The notes under the pieces were generated by a model, which was not told the origin of the DNA, did not search any database, and was given only the letters and a program-made list of their open reading frames with translations. Positions 33,301-41,573 of a stretch of 64,000 nt of DNA are shown here, in pieces (within the stretch, counting starts at the first letter, position 1; each line of letters starts with the position of its first letter). The translations under genes were made by a program, and so were the position numbers. The stretch is from VRUE01 sp963796705 (GTDB lineage: Bacteria > Actinomycetota > Thermoleophilia > Solirubrobacterales > 70-9): the NCBI GenBank assembly GCA_963796705.1, contig CAWCMK010000004.1, positions 620,001 to 684,000 of the forward strand. The letters run 5' to 3'.

Positions 33301-35024
33301 ACGCCGACGCCATCCAGCGCCGGCCTTTGGCCGAAGACGGCGCGTGTCGAGAAATGCTCGATCTCGCGCTCGCGGTCGATCGCCGGATTGGTGACGACGG
33401 CGACCGTCTCCTTGAAGTAGTCGGCAAGGTTCTGGCGCTCGGGAGAAAGTGCTGCCAGCGGGCCGTCGTAGCCGAGCGAACCAACCGGCTCAGCCCCGTT
33501 GGAGGCCATCTGTTGGACGAGTTTGACGTCGTCGCGGTGCCAGCCGAAGCCGGCGAGAATCCGATCGGAGACCTTCACCGGCTCCTCCGGCCCGGCGTCG
33601 GAATAGCCTGGAACCTCGCCGCCTTCGAGCGGCCCGCCGGGATCGAGGGCGCGGTCGTAGGGAGCGGCGTCCTGTGCGCCGCTGCGCACCAACCAACGCT
33701 CGCGGACCGTGCGCAGCATCTCGTCATGGGAGTAGAGGTTCGAGCGTTTGGCGCTCCGGTCAATCGTCACCAGCGCCTTCTCGCCGGGGGCCAACGGCTT
33801 GGGCTCGGCGATCATCGCGCCGACCGGGACAACCCCCGGCTCGGAACTGAATACGAAGTCGTCCTCGGTCTCCACCTGCCACAGCGGTCGCAGGCCAAGT
33901 GCGTCGGCGGAGAACACGCACTCATCGGCGTGGCGGGCGATGAGCGCCACCGGGCCCTGCGCAAAGGGTCCCATCGCCTGTCGCAGGTACATGTAGAAGC
34001 GGTGCAGCTCGGCGGGCAGCGAGCGGATCTCCGCGACGATCGGCGGTACCACCATCTCCATCGCCTCGGCGAGGCTGAAGCCATCGCGGCTGACGAGGGT
34101 GTCGATCGTGCGGTTCAGGTCCTGGGAGTCCGAGGAGCCGGGCTCGATCGGGACCCTCAGCAAGCGGGCCTCCTGGCGGAGCTGCTCGATCGTGTTGATC
34201 TCACCGTTGTGACCAAGCACCGAGAATGGCTGCACCCGCTTGAAGGACGGCCAGGTGTTGGTCGAGTAGCGATTGTGCCCGAAGCAGCCGATCGTCTCGA
34301 AACGCTCGTCACTGAGGTCGGGGTAGTACTCGCCGAGCACGTTCGGGGCGCCCATCACCTTGTAGACGCAGGTCGTCGCTGAAAAGGAGGGAACGTGGAG
34401 GCCGAGCTTCTGCTCGAGCTCGATCAGTAGGTCGAAGAGGACGTGCTCGCGACGCGAGGCGTCGGCGACGAGACCGGCGAGCTGCCAGAAGTGGGGCTCC
34501 TCCTCCCGAGCGGTCGGGCCCAGCGCCGAGGAGGCGACCGCGCCCAAGCGCTCGGCGAGTATCCGAAAGCCACCCTGCCCCGCCAGCTCCCGAGCGTCAT
34601 GCTGGATCTTCTCGAGGTCCTGTGAGCGCTCGACGAAAACGTGGGCGACGGCGAAGGCATCATCGAGCGCAAGTGAGGGGTCATGGCCGCCGGCCCGAAC
34701 CTCCTCGGCCCAGATCTTTCGGGGAATGTCGAGCAGCAAGCCGCATCCGTCGCCCTCGCCGTCGACGTTTCCGGCCCGGTGGAGCATCTTCTGCAGGGCG
34801 GGGATCGCCAGCTCGATCGGGGCCCGCGCCGGCGTCGCGTCTCGACGCACCGAGGCATAGATCGCGCATGCATCCTTGTCCTCGACACTAGGTGGAGAGA
34901 CGAGCGGTCGATAGGGGCGCTCGGGCGAGTATCGAATCGCACCACTCGAGCCTGCTCCGCCGGGAGGAGTCAGACCGTGATTCCGACTACGCGGGCTCTC
35001 CCCGCTGGACTGGGCGTTTCTCAA
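30306..35024 (-). CDS. gltB: glutamate synthase large subunit
   Basis: The 1572-residue product holds the glutaminase domain, central domain, FMN-binding synthase domain and C-terminal GXGXG domain of GltB, which makes glutamate from glutamine and 2-oxoglutarate. TTG 35024 is chosen as start because GGAGGTGA lies 7 bases upstream. The amidotransferase nucleophile is C53 (DACAIY, against the usual DACGVGF), so a propeptide of about 52 residues would be removed. The [3Fe-4S] cysteines are C1143, C1149 and C1154 (C-x5-C-x4-C), followed by HVGIATQ. No gltD is present in the window, so the small subunit must be encoded elsewhere. Confidence 0.95.
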   Translation of the reverse strand: MRNAQSSGESPRSRNHGLTPPGGAGSSGAIRYSPERPYRPLVSPPSVEDKDACAIYASVRRDATPARAPIELAIPALQKMLHRAGNVDGEGDGCGLLLDIPRKIWAEEVRAGGHDPSLALDDAFAVAHVFVERSQDLEKIQHDARELAGQGGFRILAERLGAVASSALGPTAREEEPHFWQLAGLVADASRREHVLFDLLIELEQKLGLHVPSFSATTCVYKVMGAPNVLGEYYPDLSDERFETIGCFGHNRYSTNTWPSFKRVQPFSVLGHNGEINTIEQLRQEARLLRVPIEPGSSDSQDLNRTIDTLVSRDGFSLAEAMEMVVPPIVAEIRSLPAELHRFYMYLRQAMGPFAQGPVALIARHADECVFSADALGLRPLWQVETEDDFVFSSEPGVVPVGAMIAEPKPLAPGEKALVTIDRSAKRSNLYSHDEMLRTVRERWLVRSGAQDAAPYDRALDPGGPLEGGEVPGYSDAGPEEPVKVSDRILAGFGWHRDDVKLVQQMASNGAEPVGSLGYDGPLAALSPERQNLADYFKETVAVVTNPAIDREREIEHFSTRAVFGQRPALDGVGVDAGTVETAFPVILGGHHEMAPLSDKTYRRIAREHRTYLLEDLWEEFRGRTGAVDISLLESETTKGAIERLKQEAVKKVRDGAELLVLTDRTVHDAERRYLDPHLATSAVDQALKQFRVEPGEENLRRRCGIVLRSAALRNVHDTMLALGLGANGVCPYTMIEVICVEDYETDVSNLCAALAKGIEKVISTIGIHEVRGYARQFSSIGVKPELAEIFQTQAFVASEKGGAGFAELDADCNERARILSGDEEAKPTKTFRFYPKVYKAAIATANGSGSYAEYSEKVRDLERQSPISMRHIMGLRGDRDPVDPASVDVGVGHHDYPVVISSMSFGSQSEPAFRAYAEAAKAINILCVNGEGGEIRDMYGHYRKWRGQQVASGRFGVSAEMLNSSYVAEIKIGQGAKPGEGGHLPGKKVSEKVAAARNASPGTDLISPSNNHDLYSIEDLAELIDELKTVNPDVRVSVKVPVVPNIGTIGLGIAKAGADIITLSGFEGGTGAARQHALRHVGLPSDIGTRAVHRALMEAGIRNRVEIWADGGYRTGYDIVKLHCLGANRVGFGTLAMVSLGCTICRGCQLDTCHVGIATQIETVEQAQEHGLKKFTPQGVDAAAESCARFFKAMGEEVKEVVAALGYERAQDLVGRYDLLEQVSHAERIDLAPLITPLEEFLDLEPLDLPVAEEVGDTRAEAGLVVARPIRMAVKRASAEIAALAPEICSGRSVANEFPRPTDANDRVLGTELAGAIARARIFEGFDPDQGDETLARLEFNGGSVAGQGFGAFNAYGVAIRVEGGAQDGVGKTMLGGTVAVMKGKGAKGRRLNGSVGKSFAYGAQRGRLFVQGSADSRFCIRLSGADVVLAGEPEQDIDDRRGCIVDRANAKGFAFEYMTSGRAVVLGDIGPWACAGMTGGRVYVRYNAFGITAEAIERRLGEGAKVELKDLDAEGLLDVDDLLTEYAEQLKQTDQAEEAVRILELAANAPENFVMVVPHRVQADPSISTE

Positions 35025-35131
35025 GACTTCACCTCCCGGGTTCCGCGCCTTCTTCGAGTGGGCGCGCGACGGGTTGACGAGTTGGCGAATTATAGGGCGG
35101 CCGAGCAATTAGGCGGGGCAATTTCGAGGTT

Positions 35132-35161
35132 CCCCGCAAATAGCGTGAAAAACGTGCGGGG
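35132..35161 (-). terminator. stem-loop after the cupin gene
   Basis: Seven-base perfect arms CCCCGCA (35132-35138) and TGCGGGG (35155-35161) flank a 16-base loop, 8 bases after the cupin stop codon on the minus strand. No T run follows. It may end cupin transcription or act in the gltB leader, which starts downstream of it. Confidence 0.4.
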
Positions 35162-35168
35162 ACTCGAC

Positions 35169-35543
35169 TCAGGCCCAGCCCATCGGCTCATAGCCGCCCT
35201 CGGGCTGGACGCCGATCAACATCGCGGTGACCGGGGTCGCGGAGCGGTTCAGAATCGTGCGGCTGACGCCGGGCTCCAGCGAGGCGAAGGTACCGGCCGG
35301 AGCCGGATGCTCCTCACCGTCGAGCCGCAAAACGGCTTCACCGTCAAGGATCACGTAGAGCTCGACCTGGCCGCTCTGGGCCTCGTCGTGCTCGGGGATC
35401 TGACCGCCAGCAGAGATCTCAACAAGGTTGTAGCCGAAGCAGGAGGTGCCCAGCGCCTTGCGAGCCAGCAGCCAGGTCGAGCTCCCGGACCCCTCCATCT
35501 GCTCAAACTCGTCGCGGTGTTTGATCGAGTAGCCGTCGGGCAT
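35169..35543 (-). CDS. cupin domain protein
   Basis: The 124-residue single-domain cupin from ATG 35543 has the metal-site strands IPEHDEAQSGQVELYVILDG (the HxE...E-type motif 1) and ASLEPGVSRTILNRS (motif 2, with Ser-Arg where His is common). It is probably a small-molecule-binding or dioxygenase-like protein. It lies upstream of gltB on the same strand, 144 bases away, with a stem-loop between. The degraded SnoaL-like gene diverges from it. Confidence 0.82.
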   Translation of the reverse strand: MPDGYSIKHRDEFEQMEGSGSSTWLLARKALGTSCFGYNLVEISAGGQIPEHDEAQSGQVELYVILDGEAVLRLDGEEHPAPAGTFASLEPGVSRTILNRSATPVTAMLIGVQPEGGYEPMGWA

Positions 35544-35558
35544 CCCATGCGAGACTAC

Positions 35559-35988
35559 CCACATCGAGGCGGATCTGAAAGAAGCGATCGAGCCCTATAA
35601 CGCCGCCTGGAACGCACACGACCTCGACGCGATCACCGCAGCGCATGCGCCGGACATGGTCTGCGAGAACCACACCGCCGGCGAGTTGGCGCGCGGCCAC
35701 ATCGGCGCGATCTTTGAGTTTGAGTGCTGGCCCGACACTGAGTTCGCGAAAAACGCGCCGGCCCGATATTCGATCCGACCTCGTCGTCCAGGAATGAACC
35801 GCGACCGCGACGCACCCCGGACGATGCGCCGCGGTGATCTCGTGGCCGAGGCGACCGGCAACGCCGTCAGCTGGGACGGCCCCGACATCATCCCCTTCGA
35901 GAACGGCCTCGTGAAGCACAAGGACCTCTACTCCGACAGCGTCTCGATCCTGCGCCAGGTCGGACTGCTGGACTGGAGGACTCAGAGC
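35559..35988 (+). pseudogene. decayed SnoaL-like protein gene
   Basis: One plus-strand frame gives IEPYNAAWNAHDLDAITAA and then HTAGELARGHIGAIFEF. A second frame gives SDLVVQE, a TGA where Trp is expected, then TATATHPG. The first frame resumes with MRRGDLVAEATGNAVSWDG, DIIPFENGLV and YSDSVSILRQVGLL. Together these make one continuous NTF2/SnoaL protein interrupted by two frameshifts and a stop. No start codon is visible either. The gene is dead unless the sequence contains errors. Confidence 0.8.
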
Positions 35989-36863
35989 TCGGGGACGTCG
36001 GCACCAAGCGGGCTGAAGGGCAACCGCCGGACCGCAGCCCACTCGCCGTAGCGGTCCTTTAGCTCGGAGGCGACCTTGCCGGCGTCTTCAACGGTCGTCC
36101 AGACGAGGACCGTCGGGCCCGCGCCAGAAATCGTCGCGCCGAGCGCGCCCAAATTGCGGGCTTCGCGGACGATCTCCATCGAGCGCGGGAAGAGCTCCTG
36201 CCGGTAGTCCTGGTGGAGCTTGTCGGCGAGGCCGTCGGCGATCAGGTCGAGGTCCGCCCGCTGCAGGCCGAGGACGAGCCGAGCCACGGCGGCGAGGTTG
36301 GCGATCGCGTCCTCAAGCGGGACTTTCTCGGGGACCGCCGCCCGCGCCAGCTTCGTTGAGATCTCCTCGGGCGGCACCACCGCCACCCCCTCGAGCTCGG
36401 CGGGCGGGTCAAAGCGCGCGGCGCTCGGCTGCCCGTCTGGGTCGAAACCGCAGATCACGAAGCCGCCATAGATCGAGGCCGCGACATTGTCGGGGTGCCC
36501 CTCGAGCTCGGCGCCGTGCACCAGGAGCTCCTGCTTTGAGAGCCCAAGCTCATAGAGATGATCGGCCGCGAGGAGCCCGGCGACGATCGCCGCCGCGCTC
36601 GAGCCCAGTCCGCGGGTCAGGGGAATCTCGCTCCGCATCCGGAAGGCGATCCCGTCGGCGGGATGCAGGCTCTCAAATGCGCTGACGATGAGGTTTTCGC
36701 GACCGACCGGCAGCTCGGCTCCGCCGAGCTCCACGGAGAACGTGCCGGTCTCCTCGACCTCGAGCTCAAGATGCAGGGCGACGGCGGCGGCCATCACGTC
36801 ATAACCCGGGCCGAGATTGGCCGAGGAGGCCGGAACCCGCACGAGGCGACGGCGGCTCGTCAT
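35982..36863 (-). CDS. thrB: homoserine kinase
   Basis: ThrB phosphorylates homoserine, the fourth of five steps from aspartate to threonine. The 293-residue GHMP kinase from ATG 36863 shows VRVPASSANLGPGYDVMAAA, the ATP-binding loop PLTRGLGSSAAAIVAG and the C-terminal TISGAGPTVLVW. Its ATG overlaps the thrC stop (ATGA at 36860-36863), so the two enzymes are translationally coupled. Confidence 0.96.
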   Translation of the reverse strand: MTSRRRLVRVPASSANLGPGYDVMAAAVALHLELEVEETGTFSVELGGAELPVGRENLIVSAFESLHPADGIAFRMRSEIPLTRGLGSSAAAIVAGLLAADHLYELGLSKQELLVHGAELEGHPDNVAASIYGGFVICGFDPDGQPSAARFDPPAELEGVAVVPPEEISTKLARAAVPEKVPLEDAIANLAAVARLVLGLQRADLDLIADGLADKLHQDYRQELFPRSMEIVREARNLGALGATISGAGPTVLVWTTVEDAGKVASELKDRYGEWAAVRRLPFSPLGADVPEL

Positions 36864-37900
36864 CGCTCGGCGAAGACGGCGCGCTCGACCGCGCCGAGCT
36901 CGTTCTCGCAGTTGATCACCGGCGGCGCCTTGGACAGCGCCGTGTCGGGATCCTTGAGGCCGTGGCCGGTGAGCACGCATACGACGCTCTGGGGCGGAGA
37001 GCTGCCCGCAGCGATGGGCATCCCGTGGGCGAGCAGACCTGCGACCGAGGCAGCCGAGGCAGGCTCGCAGAAGACGCCTTCCTCGGCTGCCAGCCAGCGG
37101 TAGGCATCGAGGATCTGTTCATCGGAGATCGCCGCGACGCGCCCCCGAGAGGCCGTGAAGGCGTGCATCGCCTCCTCCCAGCGCGCCGGGTTGCCGATCC
37201 GGATCGCCGAGGCGACCGTCTCTGGCTCGGCGACCGGCGCCCCCAGGACGAGAGGCGCGGCCCCCTCGGCCTGGAACCCATAGAGGCAGGGCGCCGCCCC
37301 CACCTCCTGAAATCCCCGCCAGTAGGCGGTCACGTTGCCGGCGTTGCCAACCGGAATCGCAAGCGCCCCCGGGGGTTCGCCAAGCTCGTCGACAACCTCA
37401 AAGGCGGCCGTCTTCTGACCCTCGATGCGATAGGGGTTGATCGAATTCACCAGCTCGATCGGGTGTTTCTGGGCGAGCTCACGGACGATTCTCAAAGCGT
37501 CATCGAAATTGCCCTGCAGGGCGACGACCCGGGCGCCGTGCATCAGCGCCTGGGCCAGCTTGCCGATCGCAATCTTCCCCTCGGGAACGATCACCGCGCC
37601 GCGCAGGCCGGCTCGCGCCGCGTAGGCGGCGGCGCTCGCGGCGGTGTTGCCGGTCGAGGCGCAGATCACCGCCTCCGCCCCACGTCCCTTGGCCCGTGAT
37701 ACCGCGACCGTCATCCCACGATCCTTGAAGCTGCCGGTCGGATTCGCCCCCTCGATTTTCAGATAAGCCTTGCTGCCGATCCGTTCGCTGAGCCGCGGCG
37801 CCGCGATCAGCGGCGTCGAGCCCTCCAAGAGGGTGACCACCGGGTCATCGGGCTCGAGCGACAACCGGTCCCGATAGCGCTCGATCAGCGGCTGCCTCAA
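36860..37900 (-). CDS. thrC: threonine synthase
   Basis: ThrC converts O-phosphohomoserine to threonine with PLP. The 346-residue product starts at TTG 37900, which has GGAGGA 6 bases upstream and overlaps the hom stop (TTGA). The PLP lysine is K59 in NPTGSFKDRGM; GNTAASAAAYAARAG and the phosphate-binding VGNAGNVTAYWRGF are also present. This is the short bacterial form. Longer upstream frame sequence overlaps hom and is not used. Confidence 0.95.
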   Translation of the reverse strand: MRQPLIERYRDRLSLEPDDPVVTLLEGSTPLIAAPRLSERIGSKAYLKIEGANPTGSFKDRGMTVAVSRAKGRGAEAVICASTGNTAASAAAYAARAGLRGAVIVPEGKIAIGKLAQALMHGARVVALQGNFDDALRIVRELAQKHPIELVNSINPYRIEGQKTAAFEVVDELGEPPGALAIPVGNAGNVTAYWRGFQEVGAAPCLYGFQAEGAAPLVLGAPVAEPETVASAIRIGNPARWEEAMHAFTASRGRVAAISDEQILDAYRWLAAEEGVFCEPASAASVAGLLAHGMPIAAGSSPPQSVVCVLTGHGLKDPDTALSKAPPVINCENELGAVERAVFAER

Positions 37901-39135
37901 ACGAACTCCTCCTCGATCACGCGGATCGCGCGTGGCGCCGAGCGCAGATCCGCGAGTTCGGCAATCTCCTCGAGCGCCGTTGAAAAATCGGCCTCGCGGC
38001 ACTCGTGGACGACCATCACGAGGCGGGCGTCATCACCAATCCCCCGTTGGACAACGCTCTTGACGGAGATCCCGTTGTCGCCGAGGACCTTGGCGATGGC
38101 TGCGAGGACCCCCGGTCGGTCGGCGACCTCGAGGTGCAGGTAGAAGGAGGAGGAGAGGTCGGAGACGAGTGCAAGCTGCTCGCGCGCCTCATGCACTGGC
38201 GCCTCGCCGGAGAGGATCGAGAGGACGTCACCGAGCACCGCCGATGCCGTCTGCACACCTCCCGCACCGGGCCCCGACATGGTCACCTCGGTGATCGCAG
38301 GTGCCTCGACCATCACCGCGTTAAACGGCCCACCGACCGGGGCCAGCGGGTGCCCCCCGTACAGAAAGCAGGGAAAGACGCGAACGCTGATGCCCGGGCC
38401 ACGACGTTCGGCGACACCGAGCAGCTTCAGGGACAGGCCCAACTCCTTGGCGTAGGCGAGATCGTCCGGCTGGATTCCCTCGATCCCCTCGTAGGCGACC
38501 TGCTCCAGCGTCACCGGCGTATGGAAGGCGAGGCGGGCGAGAATCGCCATCTTCGCGGCGGCGTCGGCTCCGCCCACGTCCTCGCTGGGGTCCGCCTCGG
38601 CGTAACCGAACTCCTGGGCACGGGAGAGCGCCTCATCGTAGGCGGCCCCGGTTGCCGCCATCTCGCTGAGGATGAAGTTGGTGGTTCCGTTGACGATGCC
38701 GAAGACCTTGGAGATCTCGGTCGCCCCGAGGCTCTCCTGGATAACGCGGACGATCGGGATCACCCCGGCGACCGCAGCCTCAAAGCGCAGCTGCACGCCC
38801 GTCTCGCGGGCGACGGAGAAAAGCTCCTCACCGTGCTGAGCGAGCAGCTGCTTGTTCGCGGTGACAACCGGCCGGCCGGCGCGCAGCGCCTCGACAACGA
38901 AGCCGCGGGCCGGATCGGTGCCGCCGATCAGCTCGACGATCAGATCAGAGGCCTCGAGGAGCTCGGCGAAATCGCCCTCGTCGCGGGTCAGCACCCCGGA
39001 GAGCAGTGGATGCCGGCCGCAGGCGGCCTCGATCGCGCCGGCGCGCTGCTCGAGCAGATCGGCGAAGGCCGCTCCGACCGTACCGCGGCCGAGCAGTCCG
39101 ATGCGGACCGCGTTGGAGGGTTCCTCAGGCGTCAC
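37897..39135 (-). CDS. hom: homoserine dehydrogenase
   Basis: Hom reduces aspartate semialdehyde to homoserine with NAD(P)H. The 412-residue product from GTG 39135 has a Rossmann fold (VRIGLLGRGTVGAAF), the substrate-binding region GIVNGTTNFILSEMA and YAEADPSEDVGGADAAAKMA, and a C-terminal ACT domain (residues about 335-400: SSFYLHLEVADRPGVLAAIA) expected to give feedback inhibition by threonine. It overlaps the lysA end by 11 bases. Confidence 0.96.
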   Translation of the reverse strand: MTPEEPSNAVRIGLLGRGTVGAAFADLLEQRAGAIEAACGRHPLLSGVLTRDEGDFAELLEASDLIVELIGGTDPARGFVVEALRAGRPVVTANKQLLAQHGEELFSVARETGVQLRFEAAVAGVIPIVRVIQESLGATEISKVFGIVNGTTNFILSEMAATGAAYDEALSRAQEFGYAEADPSEDVGGADAAAKMAILARLAFHTPVTLEQVAYEGIEGIQPDDLAYAKELGLSLKLLGVAERRGPGISVRVFPCFLYGGHPLAPVGGPFNAVMVEAPAITEVTMSGPGAGGVQTASAVLGDVLSILSGEAPVHEAREQLALVSDLSSSFYLHLEVADRPGVLAAIAKVLGDNGISVKSVVQRGIGDDARLVMVVHECREADFSTALEEIAELADLRSAPRAIRVIEEEFV

Positions 39136-40393
39136 GGGAGGTGAGATCCTCGTTGGTCTCCCGGCGCACAACCACGCGCGCGTCCCCCTCCCGGCAGAAG
39201 ATCACGGGCGGGCGCGGGACGCCGTTGTAGTTGCTCGCCATCGCATGCCCATATGCACCGGTCGCCGGCGTCACCACAACGTCGCCCACGCGGGGCTCCT
39301 CGAGCTGGGCCTCCTCGATCAGGATGTCGCCTGACTCGCAGTGCATGCCGACCAGGCGGCAGTTGGTTGAATCGCCGATCCGGTCAACGACCTCGGCTTC
39401 ATATCGCGCGCCGTAGAGCATCGGGCGAATGTTGTCCGACATGCCGCCGTCGACCGCGACGTAGGTCCGGACCCCGGGAACCTCCTTGACCGTTCCGACC
39501 GTGTAGAGGGTGACGCCGGCGTTGGCGACCAGTGAGCGCCCTGGCTCAGAGAGGACCTTGACGCCCGGCGGCACTCGCTCGAGCATCGCCTGCGCGTAGG
39601 CGGCGGCGGGCGGCGGCGTCTGGTCGCGAGTGTAGGCGACCGCGAAGCCACCCCCCATGTCGAGGACCGGAAAATCGCCGGACCCGGTGAGCACTTCGGC
39701 GAGAGTTTCGTAGAGGTCGAGCTGGAAGACCTGAGAGCCGATGTGGGCATGCAGGCCGCGAACCTCAAGCCCGGCTGCTGAACTGCGCGCCAGGGCATCC
39801 GGGAGGAGCGCCAGCGGGATACCGAACTTCGAGTCCTCCTGGCCGGTGGCGATCTTTCTGTGGGTGTCGGGCCGGATGCCGGGGCTGACGCGCAGCAGAA
39901 CCCGCTGCCGGCGGCCGGCGGCGATCCTCTCGAGGCGAGCGATCTCATCGAGCGAGTCAACGATGATGTGCCCAACCTGGGCCTGGAGCGCGCGCTCGAG
40001 ATCCGCCCCGGACTTGTTGTTGCCATGCATGTAGATCCGCTCGGGATCGAAGCCCGCCCCGAGCGCCAGGTGCAGCTCACCGCCCGAGGCAACGTCGCAG
40101 GAGAGCCCCTCCTCTACAAAGATCCGCAGGGCCGCGGTGCAGGGGAAGGCCTTGCTCGCATAGAGCACCTCGAAGTCTTCGGTGAGCTCGGCGAAGGCAG
40201 CGACGGTTGCACGAGCTCGGGCGCGGAAATCGTCCTCGGCGTAGACGTAGGCGGGTGTGCCGAACTCCGCCGCCAACTCGATGGCGTCACAACCGCCGAT
40301 CTCCAGATGACCGCGCTCGTTGAGCCGCGTGCCCAGTGGATACACAGCCGAACCCGCGATCGGGTCGGCAATCGCCTGTCCGCGCTGCGCCAT
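39125..40393 (-). CDS. lysA: diaminopimelate decarboxylase
   Basis: LysA makes lysine from meso-diaminopimelate. The 422-residue product from ATG 40393 is a fold-type III PLP enzyme with the Schiff-base lysine K81 (VLYASKAFPC), GNNKSGADLERAL, LDMGGGFAVAYT (PLP phosphate loop), SEPGRSLVANAG and the catalytic HCESGD. It heads the overlapping block lysA-hom-thrC-thrB, which couples two branches of the aspartate pathway in one transcript, an order common in actinobacteria. Confidence 0.96.
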   Translation of the reverse strand: MAQRGQAIADPIAGSAVYPLGTRLNERGHLEIGGCDAIELAAEFGTPAYVYAEDDFRARARATVAAFAELTEDFEVLYASKAFPCTAALRIFVEEGLSCDVASGGELHLALGAGFDPERIYMHGNNKSGADLERALQAQVGHIIVDSLDEIARLERIAAGRRQRVLLRVSPGIRPDTHRKIATGQEDSKFGIPLALLPDALARSSAAGLEVRGLHAHIGSQVFQLDLYETLAEVLTGSGDFPVLDMGGGFAVAYTRDQTPPPAAAYAQAMLERVPPGVKVLSEPGRSLVANAGVTLYTVGTVKEVPGVRTYVAVDGGMSDNIRPMLYGARYEAEVVDRIGDSTNCRLVGMHCESGDILIEEAQLEEPRVGDVVVTPATGAYGHAMASNYNGVPRPPVIFCREGDARVVVRRETNEDLTSRDA

Positions 40394-40430
40394 GAGACGG
40401 GCATTGTGACGGTTGCGGCACCGAGCCCGG

Positions 40431-41432
40431 CTAGTGGCCCCCTGCGAGCAAGCAACCGACCGCTTCGAGGGTCCCTGCGATCGTGCCGCCCACCGGCGGG
40501 CACGGCGCGGCGACTTCCTCAACAAGGCCTTCCCCGCTCTGCCCACCGCCACTCGCCACCGCCGATCCGGCGCCCGCCGCTGGGGTGCCGAGTTCGGTGG
40601 CACCCGCAGTTGCATCGGGGGAGCCTTCAGCAGCGGTCCCCGGGGCGGGAATGCTGGAAACCGGCGGATCGGAGCTTTCGGAGTTCGCATCGCCAGGCCC
40701 ACCATCCACAGCCGTCCACGGCGCCTTGCCTTCCGCCCGTGCGCCGCCGCGCTCAGAGGTCGCCGAGCCTGAGCCGACCTCTTCGACGGTCCCCGTGATG
40801 CCGCCGCCCACCACCGAGCGCGTGCCGGCGACTTCGTTGACGACGCCTTCCACGGTGTGTCCAGCACCACCCGCCGCCGCCGACCCGGCGCCCGTCGCCC
40901 TGGTGCCGACTTCAGAGACCACTTCCGTCACACCGGCGGGCGCCCCCGAGGAGCCTTCGGTCCCGGTCCCCGGCGCAGTCGGGGTCGCTTCGGGAGCGCT
41001 CGGAACCGGCGAATCGGGGGTCCCGGAGTTAGCGCCGCCAGGCCCACCATCTGCACCGGCCGTCGGCGCCTTCCCTCCCGCCGGCCCGTTTGCGCTACCA
41101 CCGGAGGGAGATGAGGGTGAGTCGCCGACCGTCGCCGTTTCGTGCACCGGGGAACCGCCGCCGGCCTTGGCCAGCGTCGTTTCGCCGCCCGTCACTTCCC
41201 TCTGACCCGTGGTCCCTGGAGCAGCGCCGCTTGCCGAGCGCTTCCCTGCGCCAGTGGCCACGCGTTGCGCGGGCGCGACCTTCGCCTTGCCCTGACCGCC
41301 GACCAACCCCGAGAGGGGCCAGTCCTTGACTGCCTGCAGCGAGACGAGCAGCACAAAGGCGACCACGGCCGCCACGATCAAGGCGGTCCCCGAGACCGCG
41401 CCTGCCAGGTATATGTGAGCCTGCCGGATCAT
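40431..41432 (-). CDS. membrane-anchored Gly/Ala/Pro-rich repeat protein
   Basis: The 333-residue product from ATG 41432 (GGAG 8 bases upstream) has one N-terminal membrane helix (AVSGTALIVAAVVAFVLLVS) and a long low-complexity extracellular region. Two imperfect units of roughly 100 residues follow each other (DGGPGGANSGTPDSPVP ... VEGVVNEVAG, then DGGPGDANSESSDPPVS ... GEGLVEEVAA), so the gene grew by internal duplication. The sequence looks disordered and may span the wall. No enzyme domain is seen. Confidence 0.72.
   Translation of the reverse strand: MIRQAHIYLAGAVSGTALIVAAVVAFVLLVSLQAVKDWPLSGLVGGQGKAKVAPAQRVATGAGKRSASGAAPGTTGQREVTGGETTLAKAGGGSPVHETATVGDSPSSPSGGSANGPAGGKAPTAGADGGPGGANSGTPDSPVPSAPEATPTAPGTGTEGSSGAPAGVTEVVSEVGTRATGAGSAAAGGAGHTVEGVVNEVAGTRSVVGGGITGTVEEVGSGSATSERGGARAEGKAPWTAVDGGPGDANSESSDPPVSSIPAPGTAAEGSPDATAGATELGTPAAGAGSAVASGGGQSGEGLVEEVAAPCPPVGGTIAGTLEAVGCLLAGGH
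40478..41110. repeat. two degenerate in-gene tandem repeats
   Basis: Matching words recur 310-345 bases apart, for example GCCGCCCACC near 40483 and 40803, and CCAGGCCCACCATC near 40690 and 41040. They correspond to the two protein repeat units of the anchored Gly/Ala-rich protein. Indels between the units make the offset vary. Confidence 0.65.
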
Positions 41433-41573
41433 CCGTGCTCCCCCGAGTGCTCCGATACCCAGACTGCCACCGCAGCACTCAGCCCGGATACCTAAAACTA
41501 AAACTTTGTCGAGGAGTCCGCAACGACCGTTCAATCCTAACCGTGAGCGCGCCGCTCCTCATCGGACTCAGAA

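Noticed and set aside
32718..34382. Plus-strand open frame of 554 codons inside gltB
   Set aside because: It is a shadow of the third-position GC bias in gltB, without motifs or a ribosome binding site.
40431..41432. Possible CRISPR or other short-repeat array
   Set aside because: The repeats are degenerate, about 310-345 bases apart and in frame within one protein; there are no uniform short repeats with unique spacers.
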